NCBI GenBank assembly: GCA_963457665.1
Contig: OY735231.1
Span: 36,028,337-36,092,336 of the forward strand
Direction of reading: 5' to 3'
Length of the DNA stretch: 64,000 bases
DNA from: Thysanoteuthis rhombus
Taxonomy: Eukaryota > Mollusca > Cephalopoda > Oegopsida > Thysanoteuthidae
Positions within the stretch are counted from its first letter, which is position 1, and each line of letters begins with the position of its first letter. Position numbers and translations under genes: made by a program. This document shows positions 48,736 to 60,078 of this stretch, in pieces. Below the pieces are notes generated by a model. That model was not told where the DNA came from and made no database searches. It saw only the letters and a program-made list of their open reading frames with translations.

Positions 48736-49029
48736 TTTTGTACTTGAGTGGAAAGTAGCCAAGAAGAAAATATTATATGACACATTAGAGATGGTTAAAG
48801 TAAAAATCCCGGCTAATGATTTAGGTGAAGAAGTACAAGAGAGGTATTTGATATTTGAGTCGCAATTTGATTCTGTTTTACATCTGAGCTATCAGTTTGA
48901 AGCCATTGAAGGTACCTTTTCATAATTGTTTCTCTTACTTCACAGATTTCTCATAGCCAAGCAGATAAGATTAATATTAGAGGGGAATTGTACACAGTAC
49001 GATACATGGGTGAAGATCAGTGACATTCT

Positions 49030-51065
49030 TCTCAAGATAGTTCAGATTGGCTGCTTTAAAATCCAAGATGGTGGCCATTTTTCAAGATAGGCAAAATTGG
49101 TCTCCCAAGGTTTTATTTCATAAAAATGAGTGAAGTTGTTTGATTTGAATGATCCTGTTTTTTTAAGCCTCATTGATCTGATTTTGCTGATTTTATGCTG
49201 TTTCCTATTGATGTATCATTTAGCCTCGATCGAGATAGGCTTATCAGATATTATGTTATCTGCATATACATAAATCTGATTTGCATCGACATGAAAACAT
49301 AAAAGAAATACTAGAAAAATATGTTTGGGTTAATTTAGAAAGGGTGTCATCGCGTAGTTTAGAATCGAAGATACTTTTCACACCTCAAAATTGACCGCTT
49401 GTAAACGCACACATTTTTCCTTGACACCACATGACTTTATCTCACATGTTTTCGAAAGTTACTTACTCTAAGAAAAGCAAGTAACTTTTTATTTGAAAAG
49501 CGTTTAGTGCTTTCAATATAAAAAAAAGTCATATAAGAGAAAATGAATCCGTTCTACGTTGTGTTGAATGAAGTGTTGAATGTAGCGGAGTTACTTACTA
49601 GCAGAGGGAACATATACATTGAAGACCCAGCAATTATCAAAATGGTTGACACACATCACTAGCGGGACAAAAATCAGTTCTATTCATTCATGGAGGGGTA
49701 AAAAAAAAATAAAGGTGAATGTTCGTTCTATCACCATATTAATAAAAAGCAATTTGTTTCTTTAAACAAGTTTTAAAGCAAACTTGGGACAGTTCTAATG
49801 AAGGGAATTCACAGCTGACTGAAAGACTTTGAACGCACAAAAAAAATCCTGACAGAGAACCAAAAGACGATCCAGTCATCATAGATGGTTCGGCACTGAT
49901 CTATGCCACACCTCGACGCACCTCAAAGACATTTGATGACAATGCTAAACAATAAAGCATCCAGAATTTAGAATCATACGGTACCAGGGTACAAAAGGGT
50001 GGATATACTGCGTGAATTGTACAAGAAGTCAAGCCCAAAATCTGAGGCCAAAAAAAATCAGAAAGAGGCAAAGGGTGACAAAAAGGGTGGTAGGAACCAG
50101 AAAGACCCCAAACAACAGGAAAATCTTTCTCCAAGATGACTGCAACAAGTGCTGTTTCATTTCTTCACGGAGAAGATGTTTAAAGCAAAGACAACAAACA
50201 TACACATGATCATAAAAAGATAATATGCCATTAGCAATACAGGGTGGTCCCTGGATGCTGTGTATTCATACTAAAAAGAGAAAGCTGACGCGTGAATATT
50301 TTTACATGCCAGACGGGTAAAGATAGATGTCAGATAGTCTCTCACCAACAAGACTAATGACAAAGACATCCTGGTCACAGCAATACATGTACTACCATTA
50401 CAGGACCTTGGTCTGAAGAATGTGTGGATTTCTGATGACCAGTGTACAATGGATTCCAGTCCATGACGTATTTGGACAAAAGGACCTGAGATCGCTAGTG
50501 GAATACCATACTTCCACGCATTTACTGGATGTGATGTTGTTTCTGTCATCTGTGGTAAAGGAAGAAGACTGCATGGTAGACTTGAAACGTCTCCGGTGGG
50601 GTTTCTGAAACCTTCACTTATCTCAGCCTGCTCCCAACGTCAATTAGTGATCTTGACCAGCAACGCTTAGAGAGATTGCTCTAACTCAGGGCTCTCGTGC
50701 ACAACACTTTTCAGCTGCATATGTTGACAGTAGCAGCTAGAATAACATTCACACATGCACAATACAGTTATATCGGCGTCCTCTTTTGTTACTTTTCCAA
50801 CAAAATTATATTTGCATTTTTTTTGTTGTTAATTTCCATGACTAATTGTATCGCTACAAATAATTTGCCAGTGTTAAATTAGTAAAAGAGCCAAGTAAAA
50901 TATATTCAGGCATGTTTTAAAACATGCAAATCGACATCAAGATCATTCTAAACGGTCAACTCACATATTGTTATGAAAAATCAATTTCGGGAGGCCATTT
51001 TGGCAGCCATCTTGAAAAATGGCCACCATCTTCTATCTTCTAATAACCAGTCAGTCAAATCTGAT
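49030..51065 (+). mobile_element. Inverted-repeat element carrying a decayed ORF
   Basis: AAGATGGTGGCCATTTTTCA(AGAT) at 49065-49088 is exactly repeated in inverted orientation at 51009-51032. Weaker identity extends the repeats to roughly 49040-49170 and 50930-51060. Shared blocks include GATTtGaATGATCcTG in the left repeat and TTTAGAATGATCTTGATGT (as reverse complement) in the right. Between them lies the ORF remnant at 49860-50690. Long inverted ends around one ORF suggest a DNA transposon. The true outer ends and target duplication are not resolved. Confidence 0.55.
49860..50690 (+). pseudogene. Decayed member of the multicopy 'HAFTGCD' protein family
   Basis: In several frames the plus strand retains blocks of a protein family found in many copies in invertebrate genomes: IDGSALIYATPRRTSKTFDD near 49880, a Lys/Arg-rich stretch, TNDKDILVTAIHVLPLQDLG near 50350, and PYFHAFTGCDVVSVICGKGR near 50510. 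The TNDKDILV block resembles the RTxDTDVxVLA acidic motif of that family. At least three frameshifts and several stops show it is dead. The function of the family is unknown to me. Its placement between inverted repeats suggests a mobile-element protein. Confidence 0.6.
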
Positions 51066-51069
51066 CGGG

Positions 51070-53070
51070 GAACAAACACACCAAATTTCATGCTTGTATC
51101 ATCAAGTGCAAAACATTCCTGTTGTCTGCTCAACTATCAGGGAGAAGCATAAATTCACTTTTAGCATCAGCATTTCCTTGTTACACTCACCTTTTCAATT
51201 CTGGCTTTCAACGGCCTCGCAAAGGTTAAATATTTTTTTACGTACTCGCAAATAAAATTTTTTAATTGATAAAGGAGACTGTTCTACAATTAACATATAG
51301 TATATGTGATATACTCGGTATATGAAATACTATGTATTATGTAGGAAAAATAATCACTATATATGATACACTATGTATGAAAGTCGTATCAACTGAGGTC
51401 CTTTTTGATACTGTATATATAAGTGTGTGTGTGTGTGTGTGTGCGTTTGTATGTATTTGTGTGTGTGGGTAATACAAACTATTGGATCCAAACATAAAAT
51501 GTATAGTGGGTCATTCTTTAGCTTCGATGAAACATTTAAAAGGATTTTGAGACTTGGTAAATATTTCAGGTCAAAAATTCGGAAAAAATATTTTTCAAGT
51601 AAGATATGCTGCTTGAGTTTCAGAAGTGTCGAGTATCGTGGCACATCTGATAGAATTATTCATCTTTAAACACTCGCTTAGATTCAAAACTTATATTGTA
51701 CATGAATCCCTTCATATCCCAATGTCCGAGTTTATGACATGGATGGTTGTAAAATCCCCAATACCAAAGCAATATGAATGAATATTAATTGGTTTGCACT
51801 GATCTATCAGCTACACATCACAAGTGTTGTCACATAAACCAGAGCAACCCATATTTGGAGAGAAATGTTAGTGTACAATTATTTCATCTGTGGAGACATG
51901 GGTGGCCAAACAGTTAGTCGTACAGAACATAGAATCAGCGAAGCTAGTTCAAAGTCCTGCTGTGACAGTTTGCTAACTCTAAATTCAAACTCGGCAAGTC
52001 CAGCCCCTCATACTCTGGCATCGTGAGAGACTAGATACGGGAATGGGGAACGAATTCTTGAAATTCTACGGTTAATGGGAAGCTGATAAAACTTTGATGG
52101 ACATCTGAAACCGGAAGTGAATAAGTTGCTCAAATAAGTTAAGGCTGAGATAAAAACAGACAGACAAAATAATGTGGCAACCACCTCCACTTCTCGACGA
52201 CATCTCAATACAAATGAATGATTTGGTAAAGATATCAGAAATACAAAGGTCCCTGATAGAGAGAATAGTAATTATTTGTTTATTATGACCGTTAACTCCA
52301 CTTTTGTTTAGAAAACATACTTTGAAAAAAAGAAAAGAATAGCTCTTCATCTCCCAGGTGGGTTCTCTCCTCAAGCTTGCATACAAAATATCTTTGAAAA
52401 TATATCTAGGAAGAACATTGTCATCCAATTATGAAAAAGAGACAATGACAACGATAACGGTGACAGACACCCGTAGCGAATGAGAGTTCCCAGGGTTTTT
52501 TCCCACCAGGAACAAAAGAAGTTTCAATTCTAGCACAAATTCAAACAGGCAGTTTAGTTGAGAGCAGATTCCAGAACTAAGTATTATTTCCTAACCAGAT
52601 AACCTACCACACCCGAAGATCCAGAGAGCGTAATATTTTTAGGAAAGTTATACAAAAGAGACCTCTTAAGTGAAGTGGGCCCTCCACTGGAACGGACAAT
52701 TTGAACAAAGCATGTTTGAATCGTGTTATATTTTCGCACGGTTTTAAATAGACTCTCTTTATAATTGACAATAGAGAGTATGTCCGGTAAGAGGAAATGC
52801 ATTTCAGATTCGCACTAATTGTGTGTGAAAATATAAATGTATATAGATACCCTACATGACATGTGTGTCATAAACAAATTTTTATGACGAAAAAGACAAT
52901 AAAAATACATTTGCTTGTATTATATCATATTAATTGTAAACGTTAGAGATGTTAGTTTGGAGTTTGTGGTTGAAAAAAAAAACAATTTTTCGGAAGTACT
53001 TGAAATGATTTCATAGATTATTTTTTAAATACATACGAACATGCACAAAAAATAGACATGCAGACATAAT
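51070..53070. other. No recognisable gene
   Basis: AT-rich with a GT run at 51423-51443. A weak tRNA-like segment occurs at 51900-51970 (GTGGCCAAACAGTTAGTCG ... AGTTCAAAGTCC), probably an old SINE head. The 118-codon minus ORF at 52072-52428 has no recognisable domain. Confidence 0.4.
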
Positions 53071-53073
53071 TAC

Positions 53074-53136
<63 letters not shown>
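53074..53136. repeat. (TA)n microsatellite
   Basis: About 63 bp of TA. Confidence 0.95.
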
Positions 53137-53142
<6 letters not shown>

Positions 53143-53217
53143 GAGTATATGTGGTACAAATTAAGCTAGCAGTATAACATGATATAATAATATATCAATA
53201 ATATAAAGCCACTCCTG

Positions 53218-53429
53218 AAATGTTATGGATTTATTTCATAGAGTTCTCGATACATACAACTTTTTACAATGGAAGTTAGGTTGTTTTAGAGTAGAGCTGG
53301 AAATAAATAGTAGAATGTGGATTTGCTACACAAACTAGCTCATGTTTCTTCTCTCTTCGGGCCTCATCAGGTGAATGAGGCCCAAAGAGGGCAGAAACAT
53401 GAGCTAGTTTGTGTAGCGAATCCACATTC

Positions 53430-53432
<3 letters not shown>
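53218..53432. repeat. Palindromic dispersed repeat, copy 3 (best preserved hairpin)
   Basis: Opens like copies 1 and 2, then forms a near-perfect hairpin. The arm at 53310-53367 pairs with 53375-53432 (58 bp, four mismatches) across a 7-nt loop, CAGGTGA. Each arm contains GCTACACAAACTAGCTCATG and a GGGCCTCAT end next to the loop. The minus strand carries CTGATGAGGCCC, then AGAAACATG. The hairpin runs straight into a TA/GT microsatellite. Confidence 0.8.
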
Positions 53433-53504
<72 letters not shown>

Positions 53505-53515
53505 TTTGTGTGTGT
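53433..53515. repeat. (TA)n followed by (GT)n
   Basis: TA tract then about 40 bp of GT, starting at the end of the palindrome. Confidence 0.95.
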
Positions 53516-53824
53516 GAGTGCAGGTTTTGTACGCTATCTGAAAGTAAGGTGTCTCAGTTAGAACATTTTGTAAGCCAGGAAATGGTGATGATGTTATGTT
53601 AGGCTGTGACTTTGGAGGTTAGGGTGCTGGGAGTTACAGGACACTAAGGTGTAAGAGAGAGATGAATAGGTGCGCGCTGTTTCTATAATGGAATGCAACA
53701 AAAAAACCCTGAACGTTATTTCCGCTTTTGGCCTATTTTCTGAAAAGCGAAAAAGTGGTGTGAAGCAAATTCTGAAATGCAAGAGATACCTGTATATGTT
53801 TCGATGTATATGAGACATTTCGAT

Positions 53825-55427
53825 GAGAAATGCTCACATGATAAAAGCCGACATGAAAATTTGCCGTCGAAAAAACATCAATACCATCATTGAAAAAAAA
53901 CCCACACAGGAACAAGCATTCGCAGAAAAAAAAATCCCACATAGAAAACTCCCACACAAAAGGCCCTAAGAATTACAGATAAAAGCCTACACACAAAAAA
54001 GACCCAATGTAGAATAATTTTTGTTTAGATAAGGTCCTACTTAAATCCAAATTGATATTCCGGAGACAAAAGACTCTGTTTGCAAAACCATTCTTTTTAC
54101 GTATTCCTACACAAACAATCTTTAATTTTTTAGGTAATGAAAATCAAATCTGTCTATTTTCAGTAAAGGTCGTTTGATACCCGATTAGGGTGATTAGACT
54201 TTTCACCAAGATTAACTTCCCTTGATAGGTTTCCTCCCTAGCGTCTTCAAAGTTTTATTTTATTGCTCAGTAGGGGAGCTAAGTTTACTGTGAGTCCGTA
54301 AGTTATTAATACCTCGCCAGCAAAGCTTTGAAAATCATTTCTCAGTCAGTGTCATATTTCTGCTAACTGCTTCACGTATGTTTTCAAAAAAATTTAATTA
54401 ATTTTGATAAGACCTCCGGAACATTAGTTTGGTAAACTTTATATTTCTCGATAAATAAAACAGTTTTATTTGATAACAAACTATGGAGAGTAAAGATATC
54501 TAAGATATTAAAAACATTTATCCATGAATTGAGTTTTGAAAAAAAAAAACATCTTCAAGATATTTTTTGCGATTTTTTCTATTTGTACCTTCCTAAAGAT
54601 TGCAATACATCTTATCAAAAAGATGAAAAGAAAAAAAAGACAACTCCAAACTTTCTTTGAATTGACTTAATTTCCCGATACGGGGGTATCTACAAATTGA
54701 ATATGCACACCAGAAATCACCAATCTAATGAAACGTTTTTTATGCATACAAGAATTGTGAAAGGAATAGAAAGGTAAAAGGCATAGAAATTCGAAATACA
54801 TACAAAAGCCCCAAAAGTTTTGTTTGTTTTTTTTTCATTCAAAAGTATAATTAAAGAAAATATTCATTAGAAGTACAGATGAAATTAAACATCTGTCTTT
54901 TGTTCTTTACTAGAATGCACACCATGAATTTATCAGTTAACGGTATTTTGAACCAGAACATAGGTGAAATCATGGTGCGCTCTTTGATAAAGGACAAAAG
55001 ACAAGCATTTGGTTTAATTAATGTTTTAATATCTGGTAAATATTTTTCTAACTATACTTATCAATAAGAATTATAAACAGAAAAATGATTTCAACTTAGA
55101 ACATGTTTCCCTTCCATTACAACTCATAAAATGTTGGACATATTCGCCCAAATATTTACATAAATGGTTTTATAAACTGTGTTTTTGTTTCCGAGATATC
55201 AATCTGAATTTATGTAGGGCCTTATCAACGCGGATCAAAAATATTTTCCAAGTAGGCTTACTTCCGCGTGTCCTATTCTCTGTATGAGCGTTTTTCTGTG
55301 TGGGCTTTTTCCGTGTTTTTTTGTTTTTTGTTTTTTTTTTCTGTGAGGGATTTTTTCAGTGTGTATTTATTCCGTGAAGGCTTTTTCTGTGTGGGCTTTT
55401 TTCTGAGCGGGCTTTTCTCATTGATAA
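53825..55427. mobile_element. Foldback-like element with arms of ~16-bp tandem units
   Basis: The left arm (53825-54045) is a degenerate array of units like GAAAAAGCCCACACA; examples on the plus strand are GATAAAAGCCGACAT, GAAAAAAAACCCACACA and GATAAAAGCCTACACA. The right arm (55206-55427) is the same array on the opposite strand, with GAAAAAGCCCACACA near-exact twice. At the inner edges the arms share GATAAGGyCCTACwTAAAT (54030 and 55220, inverted). The ~1.15 kb between is AT-rich with no ORF of note. Long inverted arms made of short tandem repeats are the defining trait of foldback elements. No transposase or target duplication seen. Confidence 0.6.
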
Positions 55428-55739
55428 ATAGATACAAGGGCGGATCCATAAATCTGTGGCCGGATGCAATACTTAACTGAATTCTGATCTCATTTTTTTC
55501 TGTCATGTACGATTTATGGGATTAATATATAAGCTTTGGATTAAGTACACTGACGAGGAATGGGATTACATTGAAAATAAATGTGGTTTAAAATAGATGT
55601 CTCGCGGTTTGTTTGTTTTTTTTTCTATCATTATGCAACGGATTTGTTTATGAAAGTGTTTCTGATTTCAATTTTGAAAATAAATTACCAGTACAAACGG
55701 GAGGAGTGCCCTCCCTTGATCCTCTCGAGCTAGGAATAG

Positions 55740-55905
55740 GACTGTAGCATAGGCGTCAGACGTTGATGCTTCCACCAAAGTAAGAATTCAGGAATCTGAA
55801 TGCTGATTTTAAAGGTTGACGCAACACAATCTTCCGATCAAAATTGGCCTTTTATCCTACCAAATTAATCTTAGTGACTCAATATTCGTCGGAGCATCTA
55901 TTTGA
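55740..55905. repeat. SINE-like dispersed repeat
   Basis: Contains CTGAATGCTGATTTTAAAGG, then GACGCAACACAATCTTCCGA and TTGGCCTTTTATCC. Best preserved tail of the family at 13190, 23770, 43960 and 44630. Confidence 0.5.
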
Positions 55906-56110
55906 CGCCTCGTGCAGTGCAGTGGTTCACAAGCTAATCTCATAGAAAGACTCGCAAGTGTGGTGAGTTCGATCCCCATGGGTACCCCATAATTGTGACA
56001 TTGCGTCAAATTGCATAACCGCTGGCTGTTTGGCTTAATAGAAAGAGCAACGCTACGTTCAAGTGACTACCCAGTCGTCGCAGGTTCGATTCCTACACCA
56101 TTTTCTTTTA
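55905..56110 (+). repeat. Two tandem tRNA-like segments (dimeric SINE candidate)
   Basis: Segment one (about 55905-55990) has GTGCAGTGGTTCACA and GAGTTCGATCCCC. Segment two (about 56021-56100) has TTGGCTTAATAGAAAGAGC and a perfect B box GGTTCGATTCC, followed by CACCATTTTC, a Pol III-type T stop. A D stem (GCTT/GAGC) and most of a T stem form in segment two, but no acceptor stem, so it is not a tRNA gene. Confidence 0.5.
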
Positions 56111-56159
56111 ATTGTTTAATTGTTTATTCTATTTGCGTTGTTTAGGCCAAACGATGCAC

Positions 56160-56770
56160 TCCCCCATAATAAAAGGAGATCATTTTAAGTGTTCCAATAT
56201 GATTTGATTATTCTGTCAGATCATGCATTTATTTCTCAAAAAATATTTATGTATGGTCTAGATAACTTTACAGAATTAAACACCAAATGATAAAAAAAAC
56301 TTTTTCGAAATTAGTTGTCACAACATTCATTTGTTTAGTAATATCAATCAACGCAATTCATATAGTTTTCTTCAGTGTTTTTCCCTTTTTTACTAATACA
56401 GTTTCGGGGGTTTTAAAAACAAACACCATCTCTCTTTCATCTATGATTTAAATTAAACGTAGTTAGTTATTTGATATAGAGTATCAACATGATGTATTGC
56501 ATATGAGTGTTATTTTATGCTACACACCATATAAGTTTTTTGAAAAAGGGCTCTCTTACAAAAACGTATTTAACAATGAGGAATCAGACATGACTTGCTG
56601 TTTGTTTCTTTTCTGTCGAGTGTTCACCCAAGTGAATATTAAATCAGTTGCATAGATTTTAATCTCAGACTGCATGCCAGCCGAATTATATTATCTTTGA
56701 GAATACTAGTTACACAGAAAAAATTCTTCGAGTTGAATCTCTACCAACATATTCAAATGAATAATGCATC
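56160..56770 (+). repeat. Diverged dispersed repeat, copy 2
   Basis: Collinear with 12180-13050. Shared landmarks include TTTTCTTCAGTGTTTTTCCC, ATGTATTGCATATGAGTG, GTTCACCCAAGTGAATAT, AATCTCAGACTGCATG and ACCAACATATTCAAATG. Lacks the TA insertion of copy 1. Confidence 0.6.
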
Positions 56771-57029
56771 CTTATATACATAGTTGAAAAGGAACCAAAC
56801 CACTTTTTAGTAAGTAGTGACACTTCAATGGGCCATTCCATTAATATACAATTAGCTATTCCATGTTCCATGTTGGCTCTCCCAACCTGCTCAACTACCT
56901 ATCAGTCACACAAATGGACCAGAGCCAAATGTGTTTCACCTTTCCTTGGTTTTAGTCAATACAGTAATCTTCCACACTGGATCCATCTATTTTAGTTCCC
57001 CAATCCCTCCAACATTAACACGAATCAAT

Positions 57030-57815
57030 TTATTTTGATACACAATTTTATTTATTATATTTTTATACTCTTGTTAACATATTCTTTAATTTCGATTATC
57101 AGTTCATTATGGTCAATCTAAGTTCTAATAGGATAAAGATGTCTATTCATGGCTTTATTGAATTGTCTAAAAATCTTACTAATTCTGCCACATTGGTAGA
57201 CCATTTTTCCAACTAAAGAAATAATTTTCGTACGAATTCAATGAATCTAAGAGTAGCTCTAGCTATTCACAAATATTCTGATAATATAGTTACGTAAAAT
57301 ATATAAGATTGAATACTGTTTGCTCTAAATGACATACGTACAATACGGAACAGAAAAGAACCTTGTTTATCTAACAGTTTATAGACAAATATTCCATTCT
57401 CGATTTTGATATCCTTGGGGTATATATCACTATACGATTTTATTAAAAGAACATAAGTCGTCAATAAAATAGGTATAACCTAAATATGAACGATCTCGCT
57501 TTATATTAGTTCTAATAAAAAATGATTACTAATTTCAAAGTAACATTCCCAAATAAAATGACTAACAATCACCTAAAGGGTAGAGCACGTGAAATTTTGC
57601 CTTTTTCCATTTCACACCAGGAAGCTTTTGAGTTTGTAAACCCAATACATTTACTATTTCCTCCCGCAGATTCTAAATCTATTGTTTTATCTAATTCTTT
57701 GGTATGATCTTTGCGAGGGATTTTTCTGCACAGAGTACTAAAGTCGGAGGTTGGGGTAGATTTAGCTCTTCTACAGGTATCTATAATATCCATTTTTTCT
57801 TTAACGGACATTGAG
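57030..57815 (-). pseudogene. Penelope-like reverse transcriptase remnant
   Basis: Minus-strand blocks in order: DFSTLCRKIPRKD with ESAGGNSKCI (57569-57811), matching DFSTLYTKIPH and FKGGN of Penelope-like RT; YFIDDLCSFN, matching the catalytic (R)YIDDLxxFN, near 57460; IYPKDIKIENGIFVYKLLDK; then FRIVRMSFRANSIQSYIFY and, in another frame, a QGG-type block before 57100. The catalytic Asp pair is visible, but the IGIPMGSDPAP block between the first two is deleted and stops are present. The GIY-YIG part is absent or unrecognisable downstream. Confidence 0.7.
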
Positions 57816-57860
57816 TTATTTACGACCTAAAAGATATTTAAATTACAATAGAATTTACTT

Positions 57861-57865
<5 letters not shown>

Positions 57866-57932
<67 letters not shown>

Positions 57933-57956
57933 CAAACAGACAGACAGACAGACAGA

Positions 57957-58008
<52 letters not shown>

Positions 58009-58014
58009 TCTGTC
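57866..58014. repeat. (TA)n arrays around an inverted GACA core
   Basis: TA tract 57866-57932, then (CAGA)n to 57958, then a second TA tract ending in TATAGTGTCTGTCTG. The CAGACAGACACTATA on one side and TATAGTGTCTGTCTG on the other are perfect inverted copies, so 57944-58014 can form a long hairpin. Confidence 0.85.
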
Positions 58015-58019
58015 TGTGT

Positions 58020-58690
58020 GTATGGAACATTTTTCAACGAGCGCACAGATACTGATCTCGGCTCCCAGGAGGAACAATTTGGCCCTAGATAGAACACACT
58101 GATACTCTTTACGTAAATTGCGTTAGTTCGAAATGAACGATCAGAAGATCAATAAAAGATTTTATGCTCTATTGACCGACTTGACCCCAAAACTATAAAG
58201 CTTTTTCGGAGAATTCCTTCAAGATTTTAATTCCTTATTTGATAAGCCTGGCATTTAGAAATTAGGATAAGAGTCATAAAGAGTCATGTTTTTCCTAATA
58301 TCAATGTACTCTTTTGCATGCCAAGTAGAATTAACTGGTATCTTAAATGCGACTCTGACTAAATGAAAATGCTCAACTGTAGTTAATCATCTTGTAAGTA
58401 TAAAATTAACTTTTTATAGATGTAGAGGTGTGCGTGTGAATTTATGCTTTTACCTAAGGAGAAATGTATAAACACACGTATACAAGAATATAGCCTGCGT
58501 GTACACACACACACATACACACACACATCTTTAACCCCTAAAAGCACATACCCATGCAACGTACACAACTGAAGATGGGAGTACCTCCCGAAACATGTCT
58601 AGACTATTAACAAAAAAAAACATCTACGGATAAATAAACCTAACTTCAGAACATTTTACTCCATAGTCTGTCTCACTCTTTACAGTTCAT
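58020..58690. other. No recognisable gene
   Basis: Contains CTGAAGATGGGAGTACCTCC followed by CGAAACATGTC at 58567-58597, a hairpin motif discussed in findings. Otherwise nothing recognised. Confidence 0.4.
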
Positions 58691-58692
58691 AT

Positions 58693-58947
<255 letters not shown>

Positions 58948-59019
58948 TGGCATGCCTCTGTCTGTTTATATGTCTATGTGCGTTTGAGACACGGACAGAC
59001 AGACAGACCGACAGAGACT

Positions 59020-59699
59020 AGATAAGCCCGGGAAAAGGTTACTAAGATGGGGAAGTTTAGTATATCTCTTTATATCCAGAGTATAGTTTTTCTCTATACT
59101 TTTTTTTTAACCCAGTCCTTTCTGAAGTTTTCATTGTCTGTTGTGTCATTCAACGCAAGTATCTAACTCTAAGATACACAACTCGACGATCTTTATCATT
59201 TCAATGAACTTGAAATTACATGAAATTTCTCAGTCCTTCTCTCCCTGTCTCTGCTCTATATTTTCCTTTTCATCTCTGCTCTTTCCTCAGTGTCAGCTCT
59301 CTTCTCTCAGCACCTTTTTTTTATATCCTTGATCGTATCAAATAGACCACATCTTAATAGCGAGACACCTGTTCCTGAACGGAAAAGTTAAAGGGGGTCT
59401 AGATGCCCCTGTGGTAGATGCGACGAATGTTTTGGTCATTATTTCTGTAATACGTTCCCGGAAACCCCGTCCCGAATAGCAAAAGATAAGATACTTGAAT
59501 CAGGAAATAAGAAGATGTATTCGTTTTTTTTCTCCTCTTTTGTTTATATAACATTGAATATATTGGTTCCTAAACGACAGGAAAAATAAAATTCTGCTGC
59601 AGTAATGTTAAGTAATGCAAGAAAACACAATTAAAGGGAAATTAATGTCTTATCTCCCTTTTCCTCCTTTCATTCTCATCCCCCCTCTCTCTCTCTCTA

Positions 59700-59754
<55 letters not shown>

Positions 59755-60075
59755 CTATCAATTTATCTTTCTCTTTCTCTCCTTGTTTTTTATGAGAATC
59801 GGGCAGAGTTCGTTAGTGTGGTCTTTTTCATAGTTAAATGCTCTGGAGACATTGGAGATGTTGCTTCCGGAATGACAGGAACATAAATGTCAACAACAAG
59901 GATGTTTAATAACACGGGGAAAAATATTAAATGCAACGTAATTTCTTTTATATCCTCTTTCTACCTTTCTTTCTCTCCCCCTTCTCTTCCCCTCACTTTC
60001 TCTCTCTCTTTCTCTCCTAATTTTTGACGAAGATCGAGTTGAAAATGTGAGCGTAGTCCCCTACATCGCCAAGTG
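59020..60075. other. No gene; pyrimidine-rich with (CT)n
   Basis: A (CT)n tract lies at 59685-59750. Weak CT-rich patches recur near 59950-60015. Two stretches (59615-59833 and 59870-60060) look like diverged duplicates of each other. Confidence 0.45.
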
Positions 60076-60078
60076 GAA

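Noticed and set aside
48665..48925. 86-codon ORF ending in EEVQERYLIFESQF
   Set aside because: Starts in a TA repeat; the protein-like end matches no family I know and has no splice context.
55206..55427. Zinc-finger linker (TGEKP-like) coding repeats
   Set aside because: The CACACAGAAAAAGCC unit resembles linker codons, but the period is about 16 bp, not 84, and there are no Cys/His pairs.
56021..56100. Functional tRNA gene
   Set aside because: B box and D stem are good, but no 7-bp acceptor stem forms and the anticodon loop lacks the invariant T33.
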